From Hemileia vastatrix (lineage: Eukaryota; Basidiomycota; Pucciniomycetes; Pucciniales; Zaghouaniaceae), in contig JASXTE010000016.1 in assembly GCA_030280995.1 (NCBI GenBank), positions 11,910,501 to 11,974,500 on the forward strand: a DNA stretch of 64,000 nt, given 5' to 3'. The position numbers and the translations under genes are program-made. Position 1 is the stretch's first letter. Each line of letters opens with the position of its first letter. The notes under the pieces were generated by a model, which did no database searches, was not told where the DNA came from, and saw nothing but the letters and a program-made list of their open reading frames with translations. Below, piece by piece: positions 33,279 to 43,707 of this stretch.

Positions 33279-34538
33279 ATGCCTTCCTCACTTTCAAATC
33301 GTGATAAATTACATAAATCAATGACTTTCATGGCGCTTGAACTGCTCTTGGACTCTGATTCCGATTCTGATCTAGAAGAAGATTTTGTCGTTTTATCAAA
33401 AATGGCCAGGAAACGTTACCTTCTTCCCAGAAAGCCTCAAGTACTTCATACCCCCAAGTACACCATCCAAACACTTCTTAAACTATCTACACCCAGTTTT
33501 AGATGGCTGTTCAGGACTTCTCAGGAATGTTTCCTTAAATTGCTTGAGCTTATTCAGGATCATCCCATATTTCACAATAATTCTCAAAAAGAACAACAAC
33601 ATCCTTCAATTCAATTGGCCATCACACTATGTCGTTTGGGTTCAAATGGTAATGGAGCCGCTTTGAAACGTTTAGAAAATGTCTTTGATTTAGGGTATGG
33701 TTCAGTTAACACTTATACCAAACGATGTATCACTGCCATCAACTCCTGGGAATCTCAACTTCTCACCTGGCCAACAAAAGAAGAGCGACTTGAATCATCT
33801 CAGGTTATGCAAGCAGAGGGCTTTCCAGGATGTATTGGTTTTGTTGATGGTACTACTATTCCTTTGAGCCAGAAACCTGCTCAAGGTGGAAACAATTACT
33901 TTGACCGTAAAAAGAGGTAGATTATTTTTAACTCCTTTCATCCTCCTTGAAACTAACACAAACAAATATATCTTCTTTATAGATATTCAATTAACGTTCA
34001 GCTTATATGTGACGTAAACAAAAAATTTATATCATTCTTTGCTGGCTATCCTGGCTCATGTCATGACTCCTACGTCTTCCAAAGAATGCATATTTCAAAT
34101 GAACCTGAAAAATTCTTTGATGAAAATCAGTATCTTCTTGCAGATTCTGCTTATGTGAATGGAAAGTATGTACTTCCTGCTTTTCGGGGAGCAGCTTCAG
34201 AAGACAGTCAAAATGCCAAATTCAACAATCATTTGGCAAAGTCAAGAGTCCGTATTGAACATTCTATTGGAATCTTGAAAGGCCGTTTTTCTAGTTTAAG
34301 GGAATTAAGAAGTCCTCTTAGAAATAAATCTGAAATGGAGGCGGTGATCAACTGGATTCTGTGTTGCACTATACTTCATAACCTACTTGCTGACCTCAAA
34401 GATCAATGGTTAGAGCTGTATGAAGATGAACAAGTTGATTCACCTCCGACTATATCCAACACTTCTATTTCTCAATCAACTAGTATAAGGGCGAAAATCC
34501 TTCCAATAACACTCCAACATTTTTCAACGCAATTTTAA
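33279..34538 (+). CDS. Harbinger transposase (DDE_Tnp_4 type), exons 33279-33916 and 33983-34538
   Basis: This is a transposase of about 397 residues that cuts and pastes the surrounding element. A 66-nt intron (33917-33982, branch CTAAC, acceptor TATAG) joins the exons in phase 2 (DRKKR|YSINVQ). The acidic N-terminus DSDSDSD is followed by a helical region (FRWLFRTSQECFLKLLELI). The DDE nuclease shows GFVDGTTIPL, the GSCHDSYVF and YLLADSAY segments, and RIEHSIGILKGRF. All catalytic positions are present and no stop interrupts the spliced frame. The length is usual for the family. The start is the first ATG of the open frame. Confidence 0.9.
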
Positions 34539-34952
34539 TTTTTTTCTCTTTCTCTTCAAATTATCAATTTGCATGTATTATTCACTGAGAATGGTAAATT
34601 TTTTTGCATATTTTTTTGGTTTTTGAATTTGCTGTTAAAGTCTTATTTTTTTTTCTCTCTGTGTTTTCTTTCATCAACTCAACATGAAATCGCATATTTT
34701 CAGCAAACGCATATTTTTTCAGTCACTCAAAGGTTGGGAAAGAGTTGGAAGGGAAGATTAAGGGTTCCGAGGCATTTTAAATGAAGAAAAGGGTCTGGGA
34801 GAGGTTGAGAGGGGTGAAATGGGGATCAAAAGAGGATGGCATACAATGGGGCTGGGAGGATAGCGAAAGGCATGGGGAGGGAAGACAAGCATGTGTTGAT
34901 AGAATTGAAAGGGATGGAGATTGGTGCAAACAGAGTGTGAAAATAGGAGGAT

Positions 34953-34984
34953 GAACTCTGTTCTTCGGGCGAAGAACAGAGTTC
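34953..34984. other. Perfect 14-bp hairpin, copy 1 of 3
   Basis: GAACTCTGTTCTTC, the loop GGGC, then the exact reverse complement of the stem. Identical hairpins occur at 35255-35286 and 35590-35621, once per tandem unit. Confidence 0.85.
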
Positions 34985-35254
34985 ACTTCCATAAAATATT
35001 AGCTGAAACATAGTTTTCAATTCTGTAAAAACAGTTGTAAGTAATAGAAAAAGTCACTGATTTTTTTTCTATGTAATCCTTGCTTTACGAGGAGACTTTT
35101 GTGACGAAGCAGATTTTTGAATTACCTTTAAAAGAGGATGGCATACAATGGGGCTGGGAGGATAGCGAAAGGCATGGGGAGGGAAGACAAGCATGTGTTG
35201 ATAGAATTGAAAGGGATGGAGATTGGTGCAAACAGAATGTGAAAATAGGAGGAT

Positions 35255-35286
35255 GAACTCTGTTCTTCGGGCGAAGAACAGAGTTC
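35255..35286. other. Perfect 14-bp hairpin, copy 2 of 3
   Basis: Same stem and GGGC loop as at 34953, inside the second tandem unit. Confidence 0.85.
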
Positions 35287-35589
35287 ACTTCCATAAAATA
35301 TTAGCTGAAACATAGTTTTCAATTCTGTAAAAACAGTTGTAAGTAATAGAGAAAGTCACTGATTTTTTTTATATGTAATCCTTGCTTTACGAGGAGACTT
35401 TTGTGACGAAGCAGATTTTTGAGTTACCCTTTGAGATTTGGAATGTCTGGGAGGCATTATGAAACTGGCACATAACAAGAAAAAAGATTAAAAAGTAGAA
35501 GAAATAAGTAAAAAAGAATGTAAACATGCCTGGTCAAAATATTGAAAATGTTGGAGATTGGTGCAAACAGAATGTGAAAATAGGAGGAT

Positions 35590-35621
35590 GAACTCTGTTC
35601 TTCGGGCGAAGAACAGAGTTC
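35590..35621. other. Perfect 14-bp hairpin, copy 3 of 3
   Basis: Same stem and GGGC loop as at 34953, inside the third tandem unit. Confidence 0.85.
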
Positions 35622-36177
35622 ACTTCCATAAAATATTAGCTGAAACATAGTTTTCAATTCTGTAAAAACAGTTGTAAGTAATAGAAAAAGTCACTGATTT
35701 TTTTTCTATGTAATCCTTGCTTTACGAGGAGACTTTTGTGACGAAGCAGATTTTTGAGTTACCTTTTGAGATTTGGAATGTCTGGGAGGCATTATGAAAC
35801 TGGCACATAACAAGAAAAAAGATTAAAAAGTAGAAGAAATAAGTAAAAAAGAATGTAAACATGCCTGGTCAAAATATTGAAAATGTCAGGAAGGGGTGTG
35901 TGCCGAGGATTGATGGGTAGGTAGCGAGGAAGGTCAGTGTGTCACATGTGACAGGGATGGGGTAAGAAAGGAAGGGATGTTTTGTGGCCAAAATGTGGTT
36001 GTGAAAAAAAACGGGAAAAAAGTGCTGATTTGAGGTCATAACTGACACCCTTTTTTGAAATAAGTGACTTTTTTGCAAAATTTAAGTGCTGATTTGTAAG
36101 TGCTGATTTGGTTTGAAATCCGCACTTAATTTAAGTGCGGATTTGCCAGAACTGACACCCCCTATTGTGTAGTGATA

Positions 36178-37380
36178 TATCTTCAACAACTTCCCTATCC
36201 TTGGAAATCAACCAAAATTTTGTCAATGTAAATTCTTTTTCAATGGACACATTCTTTTCTAATGAATCACCCACTTGTCACCACCAACATCACTCACATT
36301 CTTTGAAAGGATCTTGATTTCCTTAACTCTTGACACAAAACAAATCCATGGCCACCCAGGTGGTGCATGGATGTTTGAATTGGCCTTCAGGAACACCTCC
36401 ATCAGGGAAAGGGTGAGGTGGGGTTGGTGTGGGAATGTGTTGTTCAGGAATTAATAAAAAATTTAAAAAATTTAAATAAAAAAAGAGAAGGAGTATATAG
36501 TAGTGAAAAATAATAAGAAGAGATAAAGTTAATGAAGATTTTTTATGCTCTACAGAGCTTTTGTTTTATACTCAGGCATCTTTCATGAAACAAGTGACAC
36601 TTTAAGCAAAAGTATCTCACTAAGTCCATAATACAGGGCATAATTATCCTAACTAAATCTATATGTGAAGCACAGAAGCAAAATTTGCTTAGCAACTGTG
36701 TTTCCTTTGTGTTTTCAATCCAGAATTGCTTATTTGACTGCACTTTGTCTAACTGTTAAATTTAAATTATTCAATTGAATTCAAGTACACACTAATGATT
36801 TTCAATTTAAGAAAATCAATGTACTATAAGTGCCATGTTTGAGGTGAAATTCTAAATGTGGGTTATTGTGTGTCTGAGGGATTTTAAAGGGTCTTTAAGT
36901 AGGAAATAGTGTTAATGCTAGAAGCTCTGTGGTATGATAATGATGTTTACTAAAAGGGTAAATGCAAGGTAGAGCTGTCTAAATAAATGGTGTTAGTTTT
37001 GATTCAAAATTCCTTAGAATTAAATTATAATATCATTTTGATAGTAGTAAAACCTATAGTAATATATATTGGGCTATTTTTTTCCTTCCTTTTCTTAATA
37101 ATCAACTTTAATTCAATTATAAATCCTTAAATTACTTCCTTGACTTTAAAGCTTCAAAACCTTTGTTATATTTCTTAGAGTATTAGTATTACCTTTAAAT
37201 CTATATTAATATTCCCCTTGAATATATCTCAAAGTGAGATAAGTTCTATTGACATATCTTTGAACCACTTCTTCAAGGTATTCCTATGTGCCTCAAAGCT
37301 GTTTCAACTCTAAATACCCAATCTCACTTACTCAGGAAAACCCTTAACTTTGTGGATAGGTTGTCTGGTGACAACATCCA
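36178..37380. other. Unassigned DNA between Harbinger and Cop2
   Basis: No convincing coding frame, RNA or repeat is visible. Short frames exist on both strands but show no motifs. It may include the decayed 5' part of Cop2. Confidence 0.35.
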
Positions 37381-37765
37381 TTATTTTTATGTCCCTTTTT
37401 TCTTTTTTTTGCCCCACTTTACCACCGCAAAAACCACCACCACCTCCTCACCTGGCCTCTTTCCCACCTTACTCAACCCTCTTCTTTTCCTCCCATCCAA
37501 CATTGGTATGTTATTTTTTTATATTTTTTGCCCCACCCAACCACCACCACCATCTCCCTTCCCTTTTTCACACCTTCTCCACCTCTTTCCATTGCCTCAT
37601 CTCCATTATATTTATGTCCCTATATTTCTTTTTTTTGCCCCACCCAACCACCACCACCATCTCCCTTCCCTTTTTCACACCTTCTCCACCTCTTTCCATT
37701 GCCTCATCTCCATTATTTTTATGTCACTTTATTTCTTTTTTTTGCCCCACCCAACCACTCAGTAA
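37381..37765. repeat. 107-bp tandem repeat, pyrimidine-rich
   Basis: The unit beginning CCCCACCCAACCACCACCAC starts at 37531, 37638 and 37745 (spacing 107 and 107), with a diverged partial unit before it from about 37381. The plus strand is nearly free of G. Apparent open frames here are products of the repeat. Confidence 0.85.
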
Positions 37766-39412
37766 TATAAAATCTCTAATCCACAGGATTATCAGTGATA
37801 ATCTTTTATTTATCCAGACATCCTTTGGTAAGACTCCTGATCCAATTTCTCTTTTGTCCTCCACTGGTTCTTTTACCATTTGGCACAACAGGTTAGGCCA
37901 TCCCAGTCAGCATGTTATGAAACATCTTACAAATCTTTTTCCATTCCCACTAAAAACCAACTTCTTTTTTGAATGTTGGGTAAGTTCAAAACATCACCAC
38001 CTTCTATTTCCTGGTTCATTACCTAAATCCTTGGGTCCCCTTGATTTTATTCATGCCAATTTGAGCAATAAAATATCTCCACCATCTATAGGTGGTAATC
38101 TCTATTACTATCAACTCACCAATTATTATAATTCTTACCATCTTTTATATCCACTTAAGAATAAAAATGATATGTTTAAAACCTTCTTTCAATTTAAGAA
38201 ATCCATTGAATTGTCCCTAAACCATAAACTTTTCTACCTAGTAAGTTATGGGAGAGGAGAATTTATAAATCATGAGTTCCAAGAATTTTTCTGGGAAGAA
38301 GGTATTTAAATTCACACCACTTGGCCATATACTCCATAAAAAATCCCCATATCTGAAAGGGGTAATAGGAAAAATACTGAAAAGGCAAAAGATTTGCTTT
38401 TCCAAGAACACTGTCCACCTGAACTCTGGGCTGAAGCAGTTACAACTTCTGTTTATCTCTATAATCAAACACCCAATTCAACCCAAAATATGCTGTCACC
38501 GTATGAGAAAATATATGGTGTACCACCTAAACTGAACCATCTTTGTATTTTTGGATATAGCACATAATCTTTAATACCAAACCACAAAAGGAAGGATAAA
38601 TTTGACTCTGCTGCCCAAAATCTTATCCTTATTGGTTTTGATGAAAAATTGAGCTCCTTCTGGCTTCTAGACCCCAATAAGCATGCATTCTCTTATTCTC
38701 ATTATTTTGTTTTTAATGAAAATTGATTTCCCTACCATTTCCTTAAAAATTCTCAGTTACCCCAGTCACTCCCATATCCTCAAATCCTAGAAGATCCTTC
38801 TGAAACCTTATTTCTCCTTTATCTCTATCTTAAAGTGCTTTCACTCCATAAAAAAACTCCACCATCTATTCCAGATGATTCCCAAAGTATCAACAATGAT
38901 CCACCTGATGAGCCAGGACCATCCCATCAAATCAAAGTCTCAGAATATTTCACTTATATACCTGATTCAATTCAACCTCTTAGAAAGATCACTTCTAACA
39001 TTAATCCAAAGAATATTTTGAATTATCCCTGAGCTCACCAACCTCCAAATCAATCACTTCTTTCCTCAACTCTTTCCCTTGGCTTTTAATGTTCCCATTT
39101 ATCCTCATTATAATGCTTCTGTCAATAGTGAACATGGATCTTCCTGAAATAAGGCTATCAAGTAGAAACTCCGCAATATGAAAACTCATGAAGTCTGGGA
39201 AATTTGTGAGACACCCTCAAATATCAACCCCATTGGTGATAATTGGGTCTTTACTTTAAAGGAGAATCTGGATGGAATTATTTCCATATTCAAAGCATGC
39301 CTATGTGGGAAAGGCCTCTCTCTGAACCCCAGAATCAATTACTTTCACACTTATGCATCTACTGGGCATCTTACTACCTTTTAGGTCTTATTATCCCTCT
39401 TTTTGGAGCAAA

Positions 39413-39629
39413 CACTGTGCAATATAGGGGTTGGAATTGCTAGCAAGTCCCCAACCTGAACTCAGACTGAACTCTACTTGAACACCCACCTAAAACTTTT
39501 CTTCTGAGTGGTGTGCATCCCTGATTGTATGGTTCCTTTGTCAATAGCTCAATGTGTGTTCAATCTGTGGTGAATTTGAGTTCAAGGTTGCAGACTTGCT
39601 AACAAGTACACCCCCCATATTGCGTGGTG
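39413..39629. mobile_element. CACTA-like MITE, copy 2, inside Cop2 RT
   Basis: 217 bp with ends CACTGTGCAATATAGGGG and CCCCCCATATTGCGTGGTG and a 3-bp TSD AAA (39410-39412 and 39630-39632). It shows the same internal blocks as copy 1 in the opposite orientation. Confidence 0.8.
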
Positions 39630-40775
39630 AAAACTACCAAATAGAGAACATGGATCTCAAAGGAGCCTTCCTCCATGGAAAACTATTAGAAGAGGTGTAC
39701 ATGAAAATCACAGAAGGGGTCAATGTTGACCCTCAGGTAGGGAATCCCATTCTCCAGCTTAAAAAATCCATCTACACGTTTAAGAAATCTCCACAATGCT
39801 GGTCACAAGAAATTAACTCCTTCTTTGCCACTGTAGGATTAGTGGCATCAGAAGCTGACCCTTGCCTTTTTCTTTTACTTGACTCCAATAATATATTCTT
39901 TTTTTACCTTTATGTTGACAACCTGGCTGTATTTGGAAAAGACCTTACTCATTTCAAATCCACAATTACCAAAAGACATAATATTTATTTTTTGGGAAAT
40001 CTCAACTATTTCTTAGGAATGAAAATCACTAGAAATATTCCCAACAAATAGATAAGTTTTTCACAACCTAACTATATTCTTAACTTACTTATAACCTACA
40101 AAATGTCTGATTGTAGATCAGTTTCAACTCCCATACTTCCACATTATCAACTGACAACAGAAAATTCTCAAGAGAATGAAGACTTTCTTAAAATAAATGA
40201 AAACTATTGAAGTGCTATTGGATCACTTAATTACTTAGTAAAATGCTCTTATTCTGACCTGGATTTTTCTGTAAGTCAACTATCCCAACACCTGGAAGAA
40301 CCAGGTATAATTCACTGGATATCTTTCATACTTACCCTCCAGTAACTTTCTAGAGAAACAGATCATAGCCTTACCTTCTCTGAAAGCTCTTCTTACACTC
40401 CAACAGGTCACCATTCTTGGTCTCATCCAATGCGTTTTTCTGATGCTGACTAGGAAGGATGTCTTAATACCCAAAAATACATGTTGGGTTGTGTCTTCAT
40501 CTTAAATAAGGGAGAAATTTAAAGGCAATCTAAGAATAAACACTCTTTTTGTCTTTCTGCTTCAGAAGCTGAATACTGCTCTTGTACTTCAGCTGGTCAA
40601 GAAGAAATTTTTCTCAAGAATCTATTTGCCTCCCTATCTCTACCCATTTCTCTACCTCTAACCATCTTTGGATACAATCAGGGAGCAATTTCACTATTTA
40701 AAAATCATATTTTCCAAGCCCACATCAAACATATTGAGGTTCAATATCATTGGCTCCATGAACAAGTGCTGGTGG

Positions 40776-42039
40776 TGTGGTACACATCTTACAGCATTTC
40801 AGCAAATGCCTCAGTTTTCAGCAAGTGCAATAAAGAGTTTCTATGAAGGATGGTTACCAAAACACAAGAAAGGGGTCTTCAAAAGTGCAAAAAATGGTAT
40901 ACTCACCACACAAATTTTTTTAGTGCAATATGGGTATACACGCCACAGCAAGTAAAAGATATTGAAAAGTGCATGCTAGACTATGTGACAAGAGCACAGT
41001 ATCTACTTGATGAAAACATGGCAAGTGCTAAAGGCATAATATAGGTTAAGGAAGCATCATTAAGTGATGGTACAGGTTTTATCCCAAGATATGTGTGACG
41101 GTAAATAAACATACTCCATGGGTATCTATCACAGGTAGTCTAGAAAACACGCAAGGAAGATCAAACATGGCTTTAGGGTAATAAGTGAATTGACAAACAA
41201 GAAAATATGCAGCACTTGATGATAAGAAATAAAAAAGGTAAGACTCTAAATAGAGAAGGATATTTACTTGGAAATGAGGGTTTCACAATTAGTGGATACT
41301 TACACAGCAAGCGCATGCTTTTCATGGTAAGTAGGGAAGGTGGTACAGTACTTACTATGCAGTCAGGGATCTCAGGAAGTGTAGGATGCTATTAGAACAG
41401 ACTTATGTAAATGATGTACTTATATTTCTGAGATAATTAGTTTACTGTTTGACATACTTAGACTAGCACTGGACTTGTGCAGGAGAACCAGTAGAGGATG
41501 AGAGCATAGGAGAAGGATGCTGATCATATAGGGTATATAAAAGAGAACACACTCTTTGATAAAAAAGAAGAGTAGAATAGAGGAATTATTTTTGATAGAA
41601 TAAAATAATAACAACAGTAGTGTAGTAGGATTAAAGTATTAGAATAATATGTTTTATATAAATTTTATCTTTTATGTGCATAACAAGGTGTACAAATCCA
41701 GAAGTAGTGCTGTAGAGTTATTTTATTACTACAGTAATAATAGTATTTAGAGAGAAGTACTTCAAAGTGGGTGTGATTGAGAGTACTAGTGCTTTCTGAG
41801 AATAGATCTAGCTATCAGCAAAATTACTTATATTAAGATATATTAAAACCTTCTTTAGATTCTTATATAGCTGTCTTTCTACTCTTCCTTCTCTCACCTA
41901 CACTTACATACCTGTTTTCACTATCTTTAAACTCATTAGAGTGGCAGGCACTTCTTTTTGAAAAATTAGTTTTAGAAAGGAGAACCAACCCATCTCAGAT
42001 TGTGTCTATAGCTTAGTATTATAGAACTCTCTTTCTACA
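40776..42039. repeat. LTR-R copy 2, solo LTR inside Cop2 RNase H
   Basis: This 1264-bp insert starts TGTGGTAC and ends TTCTACA, with a 4-bp duplication GTGG (40772-40775 and 42040-42043). Removing it and one GTGG restores the Cop2 frame (EQVLV|GNVLIPYTP). TG...CA ends, size and lack of coding content indicate a solo LTR of an unidentified retrotransposon. The right 730 bp match 20991-21780. Confidence 0.72.
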
Positions 42040-42188
42040 GTGGGTAATGTACTTATTCCTTATACTCCTACTACTGACATGTTAGCAGATGGGCTAACAA
42101 AATCTGTTCCTCATCAATCTTTGATTGCTTTCCACAATGCTTGTGAACTTTCATCTGAGGTACCCCAATCAGGGAGGGTGTCAGAATA

Positions 42189-42471
42189 GTAATCTCATTT
42201 AGTTCTTTTTTTTTATTTCTCATATACATAAGGTTCTTTTTCATTCCTGCTAGATTACATATGCCTGTGACTTTATCACCTCCTGAAGTACTACATTGTT
42301 ATACATTAGTAATTTGATGCAATCTTACTTAAGATATATAATTTTGTGCTTTAGTTGTGCTTACCTCACTTTAAGTATCCCTGCATCTACCATCATGTAA
42401 TCCCACTTCAATTTTACCCCTGTAAATGGTCAGACTCTCTGGGTAAAAAAGTGTTGACTTCCATTGCTTTT
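42189..42471. other. Sequence between Cop2 end and solo LTR
   Basis: AT-rich non-coding DNA just after the Cop2 stop codon. It may be the Cop2 3' end or its LTR, but no second copy is present to test that. Confidence 0.3.
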
Positions 42472-43356
42472 TGTCAGGCTAAGGTCAAGTACAAGGACGT
42501 GAACTAGCTTGAATAGTCAGTTGTCTAGAAGATTTTAATGGTCCTATATGAATACTGTAGTTTTAATCCACTAAGTTGTAAAATATAATCAAATATAAAG
42601 GTCTCAGTAATATAATTCTCACTATTCTTATATATGGCTTACAATCTTTGAAGTTGGTAGAAAAATAGATTATTTAATTCAAATACTATTCAAAAGTCTT
42701 ATAAAAGTACTAATTGATATGTATTGTAATTTAGTTGGTTATATTGGTTGAATTGTAATGATAAAGAATGAAGAAACACAACCCAAAAACCTCCTCCTTT
42801 TATACACACTGAGTTCCCCAATGATTCCCTTGATGTACCACCCAATACACAGTTAATGACGCCTCTAAACAACTAATAGACATGCCCATCAACATTCCCA
42901 ATAACCCATGACATAATTAGAAGAGTAACAACCGCCAAAATCCTGTAATAATAAGGAAAATCCATCAAAATTAAAGAAAAAGACAAAAAGAGAGTATATG
43001 CGTATAAAACAATAATATTAAAGACTAAAGGAGACTCTTTAAGGTTAATAATAGCTTAATAATAAGGGGGATTTACTGTAGAAATAATGGGGCTAATCCT
43101 GACATTATTCTACGTGAAATTCCCATTCAAAAATAACCAAAATTGACTGAGAAACCACCCAAAAACTTAAAAAAGAGCGTGAGATGTGGGGTAACTACAT
43201 ACAGTTCTTGGCAGGCGCTTGCACGGGTAAATCCTTGACTAAAATTAGGCGAATTTAAGCGTGGTGATAAAATAAAGTGCCAAGAGTGAGGTTATTAATG
43301 AAATTAGTGCATATAAACAGGGTCAATGCATTATTAATTAAGCTAGGACACTAAAT

Positions 43357-43594
43357 TATTATACCGCAACCCGGGATAGACTAGGGTAAGTCTCGTCGGT
43401 CTCTACTCCGGAATGGATAACATTACTTGTACTAACCTATTATACCGCAACCCGGGATAGACTAGGGTAAGTCTCGTCGGTCTCTACTCCGGAATGGATA
43501 GAGACCACCCGAGTGCGGTAGGCTAACTATATACATACGGGTGACAATGTGCCCTAACCTAATTTGTACCTATCATTTCTCTTATGTTCCAACA
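43357..43594 (-). repeat. Cop1 3' LTR
   Basis: 238 bp with an internal duplication: the ~62 bp starting TATTATACCGCAACCCGGGA occur twice, 81 bp apart (43357 and 43438). On the minus strand the LTR starts TGTTGGAACA. Confidence 0.93.
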
Positions 43595-43707
43595 CCCCTC
43601 CACACATTGTTGACCGTATATAGTATATAGTTTAGTAAAAGTAAAAAAAATGAATGTAACGAAAAAAAATAAAGATAATAGTGAGAATGATAAAAAAATA
43701 AAAAAAA

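Larger units (their letters stand above)
34828..35890. repeat. Long tandem repeats in the Harbinger 3' region
   Basis: A ~302-bp unit occurs at 34828 and 35130, and a ~336-bp variant continues through 35516 and 35852. Shared blocks include GGAGATTGGTGCAAACAGA and CTTTACGAGGAGACTTTTG. The repeats lie downstream of the transposase gene and contain no gene. They add about 1 kb of non-coding DNA to the element. Confidence 0.85.
32971..36163 (+). mobile_element. Autonomous-looking PIF/Harbinger DNA transposon
   Basis: This 3193-bp element has perfect inverted ends of about 32 bp (AGGGGGTGTCAGTTCTGGCA and 12 more bases) and an ATT duplication (32968-32970 and 36164-36166). It carries one transposase gene with an intron. 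Several copies of AATCCGCACTTA and its inverse lie within 150 bp of each end, probable transposase-binding sites. The second (Myb-like) protein usual in this superfamily was not found. Confidence 0.92.
32718..36174. mobile_element. CACTA-like MITE, copy 1, split by the Harbinger element
   Basis: The MITE itself is about 264 bp (32718-32970 plus 36164-36174). Its ends are CACCACACAATATGGGG and ATATTGTGTAGTG, with a 3-bp TSD ATA (32715-32717 and 36175-36177). The palindrome GACTTGCTAGCAAGTC lies ~20 bp inside one end. The Harbinger inserted 10-13 bp from the right terminus. Related copies are at 39413-39629 and 54729-55970. The CAC(T/C)A terminus and 3-bp TSD suggest the CACTA (EnSpm) superfamily. 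Confidence 0.75.
37766..42188 (+). pseudogene. Cop2: relic Ty1/copia pol
   Basis: Scattered frames spell a copia polyprotein in the right order. A pre-integrase domain (TIWHNRLGHPSQHVM near 37875) is followed by an integrase core (GRGEFINHEFQEFF near 38250). The reverse transcriptase includes VWEICETPSNINPIGDNWVF, then MDLKGAFLHGKLLEEVYM at 39650 and YLYVDNLAVFG near 39910, where YVDD has become YVDN. RNase H (SASEAEYCSCTSAGQEE, 40560) and the terminal MLADGLTKSVPHQS near 42085 follow. There are many stops. A MITE (39413-39629) and an LTR (40776-42039) interrupt it. No Cop2 LTRs were identified. Confidence 0.82.

Noticed and set aside
34777..35657. Repeated minus-strand open frames in the Harbinger tail
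   Set aside because: They repeat with the tandem units and span the hairpins; no protein motif.
37286..37770. Several long open frames over the 107-bp repeat
   Set aside because: They arise because the repeat lacks stops in several frames; no domain and strong simple-sequence bias.
43357..43500. CRISPR-like or satellite array in the Cop1 LTR
   Set aside because: Only two units per LTR; it is an LTR-internal duplication in a fungal retrotransposon.
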